A stretch of DNA of 20,008 bases from MA-ANB-1 sp040878225 (GCA_040878225.1 JBBDMR010000089.1:1-20008), one strand, 5' to 3'; positions 1 through 7,896 are shown, counted from the stretch's first letter. Translations and numbers: made by a program. The notes: generated by a model from the sequence alone, not told the origin.

Positions 1-90
1 AACGGAGGGAGAGTTGCAAACGGAGGGAGAGTTGCAAACGGAGGGAGAGTTGCAAGCGGAGGGAGAGTTGCAAGCGGAGGGGGAGATACG
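1..90 (+). repeat. 18-bp tandem repeat, about 4.5-5 copies
   Basis: The unit AACGGAGGGAGAGTTGCA occurs at 1-18, 19-36 and 37-54. A fourth copy with one change (AGCGG) lies at 55-72 and a degenerate partial copy starts at 73. The array probably continues to the left of the window. The same motif forms the tail of the dispersed repeat blocks at 482-538 and 19794-19851, so this array looks like an expanded tail of that element. The frame is open through the repeat only because 18 is a multiple of three; no gene is supported. Confidence 0.9.
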
Positions 91-118
91 CGCATGGAGG
101 TACTCGCGTTTTTGGCTG

Positions 119-199
119 TCCTCCCGCTTGCGGGAGGAAGGTTCCTGCACCCGCCGACAGGCGGGTGGAGGTAGGAGGGAGAGGTCCCTCGGGCTGGGA
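119..199 (+). repeat. Dispersed repeat block A, left copy
   Basis: About 81 bp that recur almost unchanged in inverted orientation at 19888-19969. The block has two hairpins: TCCTCCCG/CGGGAGGA at 119-138, and CACCCGCC/GGCGGGTG with loop GACA at 148-167. A purine-rich stretch follows. Loop and stem substitutions between the two copies are few. It resembles a REP/BIME-type intergenic element rather than a coding sequence. Confidence 0.8.
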
Positions 200-481
200 A
201 CTCGAGCATCGTTTACCTATCGGAAGCGGTTTGCATCGCCACGGCAAACGCGACAGTGCACCCGGATAAGACAGTGAGGTACGACACTTCGGTTCGTTAG
301 AACCTTCCAGCGTGGCTGGCTTTCACCCTTAGATGCCAGCTCTTCGGTGAGTCATTTCTCCGAGCGCACTGTCGAAGTCGAGTTTGCCAAGCGCGGACGG
401 ACATGTCAACAGAACTCGAAAAATCTGAGACTCACTAGGTTGAGAGCGGGACGCGTCCCTGGCACCGTTGGGGAGAACTCC
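200..481. other. Non-coding or decayed sequence between repeat blocks
   Basis: No convincing gene lies in this stretch. On the minus strand a 35-codon ATG frame runs from 404 to a TAA at 297-299, and the same frame stays open for another 27 codons to a TAA at 213-215. This could be a decayed remnant, but I recognise no product. A perfect hairpin GGGGAG-AA-CTCCCC lies at 470-483. At the right edge of the window only about 36 bp separate the equivalent repeat blocks, so most of this stretch is extra material in the left copy. Confidence 0.5.
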
Positions 482-538
482 CCACCCTCCCGGCTCCTTC
501 GTCGCCGGCGCTCCCTCCGTAAACGGAGGGAGAGTTGC
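482..538 (+). repeat. Dispersed repeat block B, left copy
   Basis: About 57 bp that match the reverse complement of 19794-19851 with only a few differences. It consists of a CGGCTCCTTCGTCGCCGG segment, a 10-bp inverted repeat CTCCCTCCGT/ACGGAGGGAG (511-532), and the tail AGAGTTGC shared with the 18-bp array at 1-90. It starts just beyond the stop codon of the last gene of the trp operon. Confidence 0.85.
511..532 (-). terminator. Hairpin downstream of the trp operon
   Basis: A 10-bp GC-rich stem (CTCCCTCCGT with ACGGAGGGAG, loop AA) lies 14 bp beyond the aroF stop. There is no U-tract, so it is not a classical intrinsic terminator. It may still stop transcription or protect the mRNA 3' end, as REP-type hairpins do. 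It is part of the dispersed repeat block B. Confidence 0.4.
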
Positions 539-546
539 GTCCGGGA

Positions 547-1569
547 CTACAGCCTGGCTACCGATCTGCCTACTGCGTTGGCCACCCGGGTTACGGTGTC
601 CATCGTCTCTTTGAAGCCCTCTATGGTGAGGCTCTGCGGTCCGTCGCTCAGGGCCACCGCGGGGTTGTTGTGAACCTCGATGAGGAGACCGTCCGCCCCT
701 GCCGCGATTCCGGCTGCAGCCAGGCTGGGGACGAGTGAGCGGCGCCCGGCGGCGTGGCTCGGGTCGACGATGACGGGGAGATGGGTCCGTTCTTTGAGGA
801 CGGGAACGGCGCTGATATCCAATGTCGAGCGGGTGGCGGTATCGAAGGAGCGAATGCCCCGCTCACACATGACGACGCGGGGATTGCCTGCATCCATGAT
901 GTATTCGGCGGCGAGGAGAAACTCGTCGATGGTGGACATCATCCCCCGCTTCAGCAGCACCGGCCGCGGCTGTTCGCCCATGGCGGAGAGCAACCTGAAG
1001 TTCTGCATGTTCCGCGCCCCGATCTGGAGCATGTCGACGTGGTCGACCATCAAAGCGACGTCTTCGGGGGCGACACACTCCGAAACGACGCCGAGGCCGG
1101 TCAGGTCGCCGTACTCACGAAGCAGTTTGAGACCGTCCTCCCCCATTCCCTGAAAGCTGTAAGGCGATGTGCGAGGCTTGAACGCTCCTCCCCGGAGCAT
1201 GACCGCTCCACCCTCGGCAACACCACGGCTCACTTCGTTGAGTTGTTCGGGAGACTCCACCGAGCACGGGCCGGCCATCACCACAATGGCGTCACCACCA
1301 ATCGTGATGTTTCCCACCCGCACCTTCGATGGGCCGGGCTGGGACCCGAGCGAGACCAGCGGGTACGACGGAGCGTCGAGGCTGATCGACTCAACACCGT
1401 CGAATTCGCGCAACTCGTCTGCGAGTGTCGCCGAGGGGTTGCCGATGATGCTCACGACGGGATTCTGCCCCGAGTCGCCAACGTGGACCCGCAGCCCCTG
1501 ACTCTCGATGTGGCGGATGATCGCAGCCTTGTCGGCCAGCGGGCACCCGGCTTTCAGCGTCGCAATCAT
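547..1569 (-). CDS. aroF: 3-deoxy-7-phosphoheptulonate (DAHP) synthase, type I beta (AroF/AroQ-less Thermotoga style)
   Basis: This cytoplasmic enzyme condenses phosphoenolpyruvate with erythrose 4-phosphate, the first step of the shikimate pathway. The 340 residues show a ferredoxin-like N-terminal domain (about 1-70) and a TIM barrel. Barrel signatures are AGPCSVES (99-106), RGGAFKPRTSPYSFQG (126-141), CERGIRSFDTATRSTLDISA and the metal-binding DPSHAAGRR. Length and domain order match the Thermotoga-type enzyme with a regulatory N-terminus. The ATG overlaps the trpA stop as ATGA, making this the last gene of the trp operon. Its position suggests that chorismate supply is co-attenuated with Trp synthesis (inference). 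Allosteric control by Tyr or Phe, as in the Thermotoga enzyme, cannot be read from the sequence. Confidence 0.96.
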   Translation of the reverse strand: MIATLKAGCPLADKAAIIRHIESQGLRVHVGDSGQNPVVSIIGNPSATLADELREFDGVESISLDAPSYPLVSLGSQPGPSKVRVGNITIGGDAIVVMAGPCSVESPEQLNEVSRGVAEGGAVMLRGGAFKPRTSPYSFQGMGEDGLKLLREYGDLTGLGVVSECVAPEDVALMVDHVDMLQIGARNMQNFRLLSAMGEQPRPVLLKRGMMSTIDEFLLAAEYIMDAGNPRVVMCERGIRSFDTATRSTLDISAVPVLKERTHLPVIVDPSHAAGRRSLVPSLAAAGIAAGADGLLIEVHNNPAVALSDGPQSLTIEGFKETMDTVTRVANAVGRSVARL

Positions 1570-2321
1570 CCGTTCAACTCCTCGACCAAATCCACCGGGC
1601 TGTCACCGGAGGCGATCGCCTCGACGATCGCACTTCCAACGATCACCCCGTCACAATGCGGTGCCAGTGCCCGGACCTGTTCTCTCGTCCTGACGCCGAA
1701 ACCTGCCAGCACCGGAGCGTCGGCGCGGGAGCGGACCCGGTCGAGATACTCTCCGACCGCCTCACTGTCGGCGACAGCGCCTCCCGTGGTCCCGGTCATC
1801 GTGACGGCGTAGACAAAACCTTGACTACGGGAGCAGAGTACTCCGAGTCGGTCCGGATCCGTCAATGGAGTCACCATCTGCACCAGTCCGATGCCGGCAC
1901 TGGCTGCCGGTCTGGCCACCGGATCGGACTCCTCCAGAGGGAGATCGGGAATGACCAGGGCGCACACTCCGGCCGCCGCCAGTCGCGGCATCACCCGCTC
2001 GATGCCGAAAGCGAGAAGGGGATTCAAATAGCTCATCACGATCAACGGAGTCGGGTACGGGTCACGGCTTTCGAGGGCATCGAGCACCTTCTCCAGCGTC
2101 GCCCCCCCGGCGAGAGCCAGCCGCGACGACTCCTGGATGCTCGCCCCATCTGCCATCGGGTCGCTGAATGGAATTCCTATCTCCACTGCTGGCGCGATCC
2201 CTGTCAACCCGTCGAGCCACTTGACGAAACTGCCCATGTCCGGATAACCGGCGGTGAGATAGGGAACAACGGCCGGGCCCGACTGTCGCAGCGCCGACGA
2301 AAGCCTCTCGACTCCGGTCAT
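1566..2321 (-). CDS. trpA: Tryptophan synthase alpha subunit
   Basis: The alpha subunit cleaves indole-3-glycerol phosphate to indole and glyceraldehyde 3-phosphate and passes indole to TrpB. The 251 residues form a TIM barrel. The diagnostic segment VEIGIPFSDPMADG contains the catalytic Glu47 and Asp58, equivalent to Glu49 and Asp60 of the Salmonella enzyme. The active-site Thr/Gly loop is visible as TPLTDPDRL, and the phosphate-binding end as GFGVRTREQV and GVIVGSAIV. The protein is slightly shorter than the usual 265-270 residues. The ATG start overlaps the trpB stop by four bases (ATGA), and the gene in turn overlaps aroF. Confidence 0.97.
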   Translation of the reverse strand: MTGVERLSSALRQSGPAVVPYLTAGYPDMGSFVKWLDGLTGIAPAVEIGIPFSDPMADGASIQESSRLALAGGATLEKVLDALESRDPYPTPLIVMSYLNPLLAFGIERVMPRLAAAGVCALVIPDLPLEESDPVARPAASAGIGLVQMVTPLTDPDRLGVLCSRSQGFVYAVTMTGTTGGAVADSEAVGEYLDRVRSRADAPVLAGFGVRTREQVRALAPHCDGVIVGSAIVEAIASGDSPVDLVEELNG

Positions 2322-3511
2322 CGCCGCAGGCTCCGCAGGATGTCGATGTCCTTGTCGCCACGTCCCGAGAGCCCGACAAGCACCACTTCGCCGGGATTCT
2401 CCTCGAGATAGCGGCGGGCACCCGCAAGGGCGTGGCTCGACTCGAGAGCAGCCAGGATCCCCTCGGACCGGGCCAGTTCGTCGAGGGCAGCGAGGGCCTC
2501 GGCGTCCGTGGCGTCAACGTAGGTGGCTCGTCCCGAATCGGCCAGAAAGGCATGCTCCGGGCCGACGCCCGGGTAGTCGAGACCCGCACTGACCGAGTGC
2601 GTCTCGAAGACCTGGCCGTCGTCATCCTGAAGGAGATAGGAATGGGTCCCGTGGAGCACCCCCGGGGAGCCGCGCACGATGGTGGCGGCGTTGGCACCCG
2701 CTTCGGGGCCTGTCCCGCCGGCCTCAACGCCGAGCAACGCCACCTCTGCGTCATCGATGAACGGATGGAAGAGCCCGATTGCATTCGATCCCCCACCGAC
2801 ACACGCGATTACCGCATCGGGGAGACGACCGTTGACCTCCTGGAAGCGGACGCGTGCCTCGCGACCGATCACCGACTGGATCTCGCGGACGAGCCATGGA
2901 TACGGGTGGGGACCGACCGCAGACCCCAGCAGGTAATAGGTGCCTTCAGGGTCGGCAACCCAGTCCCGCATTGCCTCGTTGATCGCAGCACGCAGCGTCC
3001 GGTCCCCCGACTCGACAGGTATCACCTTCGTGCCCAGCAGGTGCATCCGCTCCACGTTCGGAGCCTGGCGCTCGATGTCGACCGCACCCATGTACACGGT
3101 GCACTCGAGCCCGACCCGGGCACAGGCAGCGGCCGAGGCCACCCCGTGCTGTCCGGCCCCGGTCTCGGCGATTACCCGGGAAGCACCCATCTCACGGGCG
3201 AGGATCGCCTGACCGAGAGCGTTGTTGATCTTGTGGGCGCCGGTGTGTGCGAGGTCCTCCCGTTTCAACCAGATCTCCCCACCCCACATCTCCCCGAGCC
3301 GGGGGGCCCTGGTCAGGGGGGTGGGACGACCGACCCAGTCCTTCAATTCTGCGGCCAACTCGGCCTGATATGTCGTGTCATCGAGAAGGCGGAGCGCCTC
3401 CTTCTCCAGCCTGGTGAGGGCCGGCATCAACACTTCAGGCACGTATCGACCACCGTATTCGCCTGCCCGACCCGTCTCCCGCAGCAGATCCCGCTTCTCC
3501 GCACCCATCAC
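2318..3511 (-). CDS. trpB: Tryptophan synthase beta subunit
   Basis: This PLP enzyme joins indole and L-serine to make L-tryptophan in the alpha2-beta2 complex. The 397 residues contain the PLP lysine in KREDLAHTGAHKINNALGQ (Lys94), the ETGAGQHG loop with the catalytic Glu (116-123), and the phosphate-binding GGGSNAIG motif. Length and motifs fit TrpB1, the partner of TrpA. The start is GTG at 3511, overlapping the trpF stop as GTGA. An ATG is the very next codon and is an equally possible start. The gene lies between trpF and trpA in the operon. Confidence 0.97.
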   Translation of the reverse strand: MMGAEKRDLLRETGRAGEYGGRYVPEVLMPALTRLEKEALRLLDDTTYQAELAAELKDWVGRPTPLTRAPRLGEMWGGEIWLKREDLAHTGAHKINNALGQAILAREMGASRVIAETGAGQHGVASAAACARVGLECTVYMGAVDIERQAPNVERMHLLGTKVIPVESGDRTLRAAINEAMRDWVADPEGTYYLLGSAVGPHPYPWLVREIQSVIGREARVRFQEVNGRLPDAVIACVGGGSNAIGLFHPFIDDAEVALLGVEAGGTGPEAGANAATIVRGSPGVLHGTHSYLLQDDDGQVFETHSVSAGLDYPGVGPEHAFLADSGRATYVDATDAEALAALDELARSEGILAALESSHALAGARRYLEENPGEVVLVGLSGRGDKDIDILRSLRR

Positions 3512-4125
3512 ACAACCTCCCTGGCGCCGCTCCGCGCCATCTCGACAAAACTCTCCATGAGAATCGGATCTTTGACGCCCGGGGCGGATTCAACCCCCGA
3601 GCTCACATCGACACCGCCCGGCCGGAGGGTGGCGACCACTCCACCGACATTGTCCGGGGTCAGCCCGCCCGCCACGACCACGTGGTCGAGATTGCCCACA
3701 GCAGCCACCCGGCCCCAGTCGGGCGCCGCTCCTTTGCCTCCATGGCCGGCGCTTTCGACCAGCACACGCCCGGAGCCTGACATCTTGGCCGCGCGGGCCA
3801 CCGCCGGGGCGAGATCGGACCGGTCATGGACCACCGGGAGCACCTCGATTCCGTCGATGCCCTCCAGTGTCTCCGGCTCGGCCTGGAACAAGTCGAACGA
3901 CACCGCATCGCGCACTGCCTCGACATGGGCTCGCTCCGGCCTGTAGAAGACTGCCACCTTCAGCAGATCTCGGGGAGCAGCCAGGACCAATGCGCGCGCA
4001 GTTTCGAGATCGACCATTCGTAGCGACGGGGTCATCACCACTCCCACCGCATCGGCGCCTGCGGCCGCCGCAGCCTCGACGTCGCGGTGGGTGCGCACCC
4101 CGCAGAGCTTGACCCAGATGCTCAC
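3508..4125 (-). CDS. trpF: Phosphoribosylanthranilate isomerase, divergent
   Basis: TrpF carries out the Amadori rearrangement of phosphoribosylanthranilate to CdRP. The 205 residues form a short TIM barrel. The N-terminal KLCGVRT carries the catalytic Cys (Cys8), and GGLTPDNVGGVV plus VDVSSGVES form the phosphate-binding C-terminus. Two family signatures are altered. The usual QLHG segment reads LFQA (79-82). The catalytic acid, normally Asp in an LLD-T/S motif followed by GGTG, appears as Glu124 in VLVESAGHGGKG. Operon position between trpC and trpB supports the assignment. A dedicated TrpF is notable because many Actinobacteria use the bifunctional PriA instead. The GTG start overlaps the trpC stop (GTGA). 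Confidence 0.9.
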   Translation of the reverse strand: MSIWVKLCGVRTHRDVEAAAAAGADAVGVVMTPSLRMVDLETARALVLAAPRDLLKVAVFYRPERAHVEAVRDAVSFDLFQAEPETLEGIDGIEVLPVVHDRSDLAPAVARAAKMSGSGRVLVESAGHGGKGAAPDWGRVAAVGNLDHVVVAGGLTPDNVGGVVATLRPGGVDVSSGVESAPGVKDPILMESFVEMARSGAREVV

Positions 4126-4901
4126 GACACACCAGCTTCGACAAGGGACGCCACCGCACCCGCCGGGTCATCAGAACGCATGAGCGAGGTCCCGACCAGC
4201 ACCCCGTGGTATCCGGCAGAGGTGAGGGCCTTCACCTGTTCGGGCGAATTGATCCCGCTTTCTGCGATGGCGACACAGTCATCGGGGAGCAGCAGGCCCA
4301 GAGCCTCGTGTGCGTCCGGCCGCACCTGGAGGGTCGTGAGGTCGCGGGAGTTGACCCCCACCAGCAGATGACCGCTCGACAGGTCCAATGTTGAAATCGC
4401 GTCGATGTCGGCCTCATCGAATGCCTCGACGAGAAGGAACATTTCGGCCTCACCCGCCGCCGCGGCGAGCGCCTCGAGCGTTTCAGCATCGAGCATTCGG
4501 GCAATGGCGAGGGCACCGCTGGCCCCTCGTGCCCGCGCCTCCCACACCTGATAGGGGTCGACGATAAAGTCCTTTCTCATCACCGGCAGCGAGACCGACT
4601 CGACGATCTCCTCGATGAGTTCCATCGACCCGCCGAACTCGGTCGGTTCGGTGAGGACCGAGATAGCCGCGGCGCCCCCCGATTCATAGGCCCTGACCAG
4701 GTCGCGAAAACCCGACGTAGCGAGTGAGCCCTCTGCTGGTGAGGTCGGCTTGATCTCTGCAAACAACAGGAAGCCCGAGGGAAGACCGGTCGTCGGAATC
4801 ATCGCGGCCTGTCTCCGCACCGACTCCAGAGGCGCAATTCCCCTTGCCGCGGCGAGGCGGATGCGACTCGAAGTCTCCATCCTGGCCAGGAAGTCGTTCA
4901 C
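4122..4901 (-). CDS. trpC: Indole-3-glycerol-phosphate synthase
   Basis: TrpC closes the indole ring of CdRP with loss of CO2 and water. The 259-residue TIM barrel has the typical N-terminal helical extension, then EIKPTSPAEG (49-58) with the catalytic Glu/Lys pair. It continues with SVLTEPTEFGGS, the LPVMRKDFIVDPYQVWEAR segment with catalytic Lys110, LVGVNSRDL and AESGI. It is a free-standing enzyme, not fused to TrpF. The GTG start at 4901 overlaps the trpD stop as GTGA, and the gene end overlaps trpF. Confidence 0.97.
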   Translation of the reverse strand: MNDFLARMETSSRIRLAAARGIAPLESVRRQAAMIPTTGLPSGFLLFAEIKPTSPAEGSLATSGFRDLVRAYESGGAAAISVLTEPTEFGGSMELIEEIVESVSLPVMRKDFIVDPYQVWEARARGASGALAIARMLDAETLEALAAAAGEAEMFLLVEAFDEADIDAISTLDLSSGHLLVGVNSRDLTTLQVRPDAHEALGLLLPDDCVAIAESGINSPEQVKALTSAGYHGVLVGTSLMRSDDPAGAVASLVEAGVS

Positions 4902-5902
4902 TGGCGGCCCACCGCCATAGCCTCGATCAATCGGGCGGCCCTGCCATCGTCGATGGCTTCGCCTGCGGCGGCGATACCGTCCTCGAGGTTTGCCACATGG
5001 CCGCTTACCTGCAGCGCGAGGCCTGCGCCCAGGACCAACGCGTCACGATGCGGTCCGGACTCGCTTCTGAGAGCTTCACCGAGGCTTGCGGCGTTGGCTT
5101 CCGGAGTCCCGCCGGCGAGGGCAGAGGGCGGGACGGGCTCGAGTCCGTAGTCGGCGGGGTCTATCTCAGACTCGACAACCCTCCCGTCCTGTACATCCAG
5201 GAGGTGGAACGGGGCGACCTGCGTCGGCTCGTCCCAGCCATTCGACCCATGGCAAACAAAAGCCCGCTCGATCTCGGAACCTGCCAGTGCTCCCGCCATC
5301 AGACGAGCTGTGGGAAGACTCCACGCTCCAATCACCGCGTAGTCGGGTGAGCCCGGGTTGGTGAGGGGCCCGAGCAGGTTGAAGACGGTGCGAACCCCGA
5401 GCGCTTTGCGGATCGACACGACGGCGCCCATCGCGGGGTGGTAGTAGGGGGCGAACAGAAACGTAAACCCGTGCCGCGCGAAGAACTCGCCGGCTTCGGT
5501 CTCGTCCATGGGCATCGGCACGCCGAGTTGCTCGAGCACGTCGGCACTGCCCGATTGGCTGCTCATCGAACGATTGCCGTGTTTGACGACCCGAGCACCG
5601 GCAGCGGCGGTCAGCAGCGCAGCCCCGGTCGACAGGTTGAGCGATCCTGACCCATCCCCTCCGGTGCCAACGACGTCGACCGCTCCGGTTGCGTCGAGTT
5701 CGGGTGCTCGGGCCAGCCGGCGCATACCGCGAGCGAGCCCTCGTACCTCCTCGGGCGACTCGCCTTTGGCGCGGAGGGCTGCCAGCAGGGCGCCAACCAA
5801 TGCAGGTTCGTGCTCACCGGAGGTCAATTCGCTGACCAGGTCGTCGGCCTCGTCGACCGTGAGGTCGGTCCCCTCGAGGAGGACGTCGAGCGTGTCTCTC
5901 AC
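4898..5902 (-). CDS. trpD: Anthranilate phosphoribosyltransferase
   Basis: TrpD transfers the phosphoribosyl group of PRPP to anthranilate. The 334 residues have a helical N-terminal domain and a nucleoside-phosphorylase-like C-terminal domain. The PRPP and metal site is visible as GTGGDGSGSLNLSTG (79-93), and the anthranilate/PRPP loop as VKHGNRSMSSQSGSAD (106-121). The segment FLFAPYYHPAM, followed by RKALGVRTVFNLLGPLTNP, is also characteristic. The GTG start overlaps the trpG stop (GTGA). It is a separate protein from TrpG, unlike the fused enterobacterial form. Confidence 0.97.
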   Translation of the reverse strand: MRDTLDVLLEGTDLTVDEADDLVSELTSGEHEPALVGALLAALRAKGESPEEVRGLARGMRRLARAPELDATGAVDVVGTGGDGSGSLNLSTGAALLTAAAGARVVKHGNRSMSSQSGSADVLEQLGVPMPMDETEAGEFFARHGFTFLFAPYYHPAMGAVVSIRKALGVRTVFNLLGPLTNPGSPDYAVIGAWSLPTARLMAGALAGSEIERAFVCHGSNGWDEPTQVAPFHLLDVQDGRVVESEIDPADYGLEPVPPSALAGGTPEANAASLGEALRSESGPHRDALVLGAGLALQVSGHVANLEDGIAAAGEAIDDGRAARLIEAMAVGRQ

Positions 5903-6480
5903 CCTTCGCCACCCATGTCGAGGAAGTTTCTGAGGAGGAGGTCTCCGTCCGGGGTGAGCAGGCTCTCGGGGTGGAACTGCACTCCTTCCACCGGGAGGGT
6001 CTTGTGCCTCAGGCCCATGACCACGCCTTGGGAGGTGAAAGAAGACACTTCGAGATCATCGGGCAGCTCGCCCTCCGTGACTGCCAGTGAGTGGTACCTG
6101 CCGGCTTCGAAGGGGTTGGGCAGGCCGCCGTAGAGGGTCCGGGAGTCGTGGTAGACCGGCGAGGACTTGCCGTGCCTCAACTCAGGCGCCCGGGTCACCA
6201 CACCGCCCAGGACGGTGGCAATCACCTGATGGCCGAGGCACACCCCGAGGATCGGGACTTCCTCGAGCATCGCCTCGACTATCGACATGCTGCCGGTGGC
6301 GTCTTCGGGCCGGCCAGGGCCTGGCGAGATGACCAGATGCGTCGGGCCGTAGGAGCGGGCCGACGGGACCGTGATCTCGTCGCTGGTCCGCACCTCGACT
6401 TCGGCCCCGAGGATGCGCAGAGCCTGGACCACGTTGTACGTGAACGAGTCGTAATTGTCGACGAGGAGCACCCGGTTCAT
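5899..6480 (-). CDS. trpG: Anthranilate synthase glutamine amidotransferase subunit
   Basis: TrpG hydrolyses glutamine and delivers ammonia to TrpE. The 193 residues are a class I amidotransferase domain. It begins VLLVDNYDSFTYN and contains the oxyanion segment ISPGPGRPEDA, the nucleophile Cys81 in GVCLGHQ, and the His170/Glu172 pair in VQFHPES. The frame is open further upstream to 6549, but the ATG at 6480 overlaps the trpE stop as ATGA and puts DNYDSF at the usual distance from the N-terminus, so it is preferred. The same protein may also serve p-aminobenzoate synthesis, as in some Gram-positives (inference). Confidence 0.96.
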   Translation of the reverse strand: MNRVLLVDNYDSFTYNVVQALRILGAEVEVRTSDEITVPSARSYGPTHLVISPGPGRPEDATGSMSIVEAMLEEVPILGVCLGHQVIATVLGGVVTRAPELRHGKSSPVYHDSRTLYGGLPNPFEAGRYHSLAVTEGELPDDLEVSSFTSQGVVMGLRHKTLPVEGVQFHPESLLTPDGDLLLRNFLDMGGEG

Positions 6481-7862
6481 GAGAGCCCTCCTGCGGCCAT
6501 CTCGATGGCAGCCCGCATCGCTCCCGACTTCGACATGACTTCCTCCCATTCGGTCGCCGGGTCGCTGTCGGCGACGATCCCTCCCCCGGCCTGGAACCGG
6601 TAGGTGTCCCCTTCCATGACGATGGTCCTGATGGTTATCGCCTGGTCCATGGTCCCTCCGTGCCCGAAATAGCCCACAGTGCCGGCGTAGAAGCCCCTCC
6701 GGTTCGGCTCCATCGCCTCGATCAACTGCAGGGCACGGACCTTGGGCGCCCCGACCACCGTTCCGGCCGGGAACGCAGCGGCGAACAGATCGAAACTGTC
6801 GGCACCCTCCTCGATGTCGCCGGTGACACCGCTCACCAGATGCATCACGTGACTGTATTTCTCGATAGTCCGGTACGGGTGAACCTGAATCGTCCCGGGC
6901 ACAGCCACCCGGCCCAGGTCGTTGCGGGCGAGGTCGACGAGCATCACATGCTCGGCTGCTTCCTTGGCGTCTGCCAGGAGTTCCCTTTCGGCCGCCCGGT
7001 CTTCTTCGGGATCGACGAGCCGGGGGCGTGTCCCGGCGATGGGGCGCAACTCCGCCCTACTCCCGTTGAGCCTGACCAGTGCTTCCGGGGACGACCCGAC
7101 TATTTGCACCCCGTTCAGGTCCATGAAGTACATATAGGGGGAGGGGTTGAGCAGGCGCAGGGCGCGATAGACGTCGAACGGGTTTACGTCGGCACGACCC
7201 TCGAACCCAACCGAAAGCACCAACTGGTAGACGTCCCCGGCGGCGATGTGGCTCTTGGCGCTTTCCACCGCCTTGATGTAGGCCGACCGGTCCATCGATG
7301 ATGCCGCCTCATCGAAGGTCCCGCTGTGACCGTTCCTCACCGGGATCCCGCCGGCGAGGAGTTTGCTGACCCGGGAGCGCAGTATCTGTCTCTCTTCCTC
7401 GGTACCGTCGTGAAGCAGTGCCGCACGCCGGCTGAGATGGTCGAAGGCGAGGATCGAGGGCGGTGCATAAAACGCCATTTCCAGGCCCTCGCCGGCTTGG
7501 TCTGACATCGCACCCGGCAACCGGTAGGCGACGTCGAACCCGACGGCTCCCACCAGCCCACCATGGAACGGGACATCGACGCTGGTGGGCCCGGGTTGTG
7601 GTGTTCGCGACAGCGAGTCGCGCAGTGCCCCCATGATTCCCCGGATAGTGCCATCGGTGCTGGCAACGTGGTCACCGGTGGTCACCGCACCGCCCTCGAC
7701 TGTCACGTCGACGCCGTCGCCGAAACCGATGAAGGAGTAGCGCCCCACCCGTTCGCCATGCTCCACACTCTCCAGCAGGAAGCGCGGCCCGAGCGGCGCG
7801 AGCTTCAGATAGGCCGAGGTCGGCGTGTCGAGGTCTGCGGGGATGTCGAATATCTGGTTCAA
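6477..7862 (-). CDS. trpE: Anthranilate synthase component I
   Basis: TrpE converts chorismate to anthranilate with ammonia from TrpG. The 461 residues carry the feedback-inhibition motif LLES (29-32) followed by RYSFIG (41-46), which in this family binds tryptophan. The chorismate-binding domain shows PIAGTRPR, EHVMLVDLARNDLGRV, FPAGTVVGAPKVRA and QAGGGIVADSDP. The chosen start is TTG at 7862, preceded five bases upstream by the Shine-Dalgarno AAGGAG. The open frame runs back to a GTG at 7907, but that codon lies inside the attenuator terminator stem and has no ribosome site. It is the first structural gene of the operon and lies directly after the leader region. Confidence 0.96.
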   Translation of the reverse strand: MNQIFDIPADLDTPTSAYLKLAPLGPRFLLESVEHGERVGRYSFIGFGDGVDVTVEGGAVTTGDHVASTDGTIRGIMGALRDSLSRTPQPGPTSVDVPFHGGLVGAVGFDVAYRLPGAMSDQAGEGLEMAFYAPPSILAFDHLSRRAALLHDGTEEERQILRSRVSKLLAGGIPVRNGHSGTFDEAASSMDRSAYIKAVESAKSHIAAGDVYQLVLSVGFEGRADVNPFDVYRALRLLNPSPYMYFMDLNGVQIVGSSPEALVRLNGSRAELRPIAGTRPRLVDPEEDRAAERELLADAKEAAEHVMLVDLARNDLGRVAVPGTIQVHPYRTIEKYSHVMHLVSGVTGDIEEGADSFDLFAAAFPAGTVVGAPKVRALQLIEAMEPNRRGFYAGTVGYFGHGGTMDQAITIRTIVMEGDTYRFQAGGGIVADSDPATEWEEVMSKSGAMRAAIEMAAGGLS

Positions 7863-7896
7863 GGTTTCTCCTTCAACCGATGTGGCGGTGGCCAAC

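Noticed and set aside
14..277. Repeat protein encoded by the 18-bp array
   Set aside because: The open frame follows from the 18-bp period; there is no start signal, and the sequence continues into hairpin repeats.
285..350. tRNA-like or 23S rRNA 3'-end-like fragment (minus strand, around GCATCTAAGG)
   Set aside because: A short stretch recalls the 23S 3' region, but the surrounding bases do not continue the match and no cloverleaf can be drawn; probably chance. A covariance-model search would settle it.
754..1812. Long plus-strand open frame antisense to aroF and trpA
   Set aside because: It is a GC-rich shadow of two strongly identified genes, with no recognisable domain and many Arg/His/Asp residues typical of antisense frames.
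2432..3946. 504-codon plus-strand frame antisense to trpB and trpF
   Set aside because: It mirrors conserved enzymes on the other strand and has no ribosome site, promoter or domain.
6481..6549. N-terminal extension of TrpG
   Set aside because: The ATG at 6480 overlaps the trpE stop and gives the family N-terminus; the extension lies inside the trpE C-terminus.
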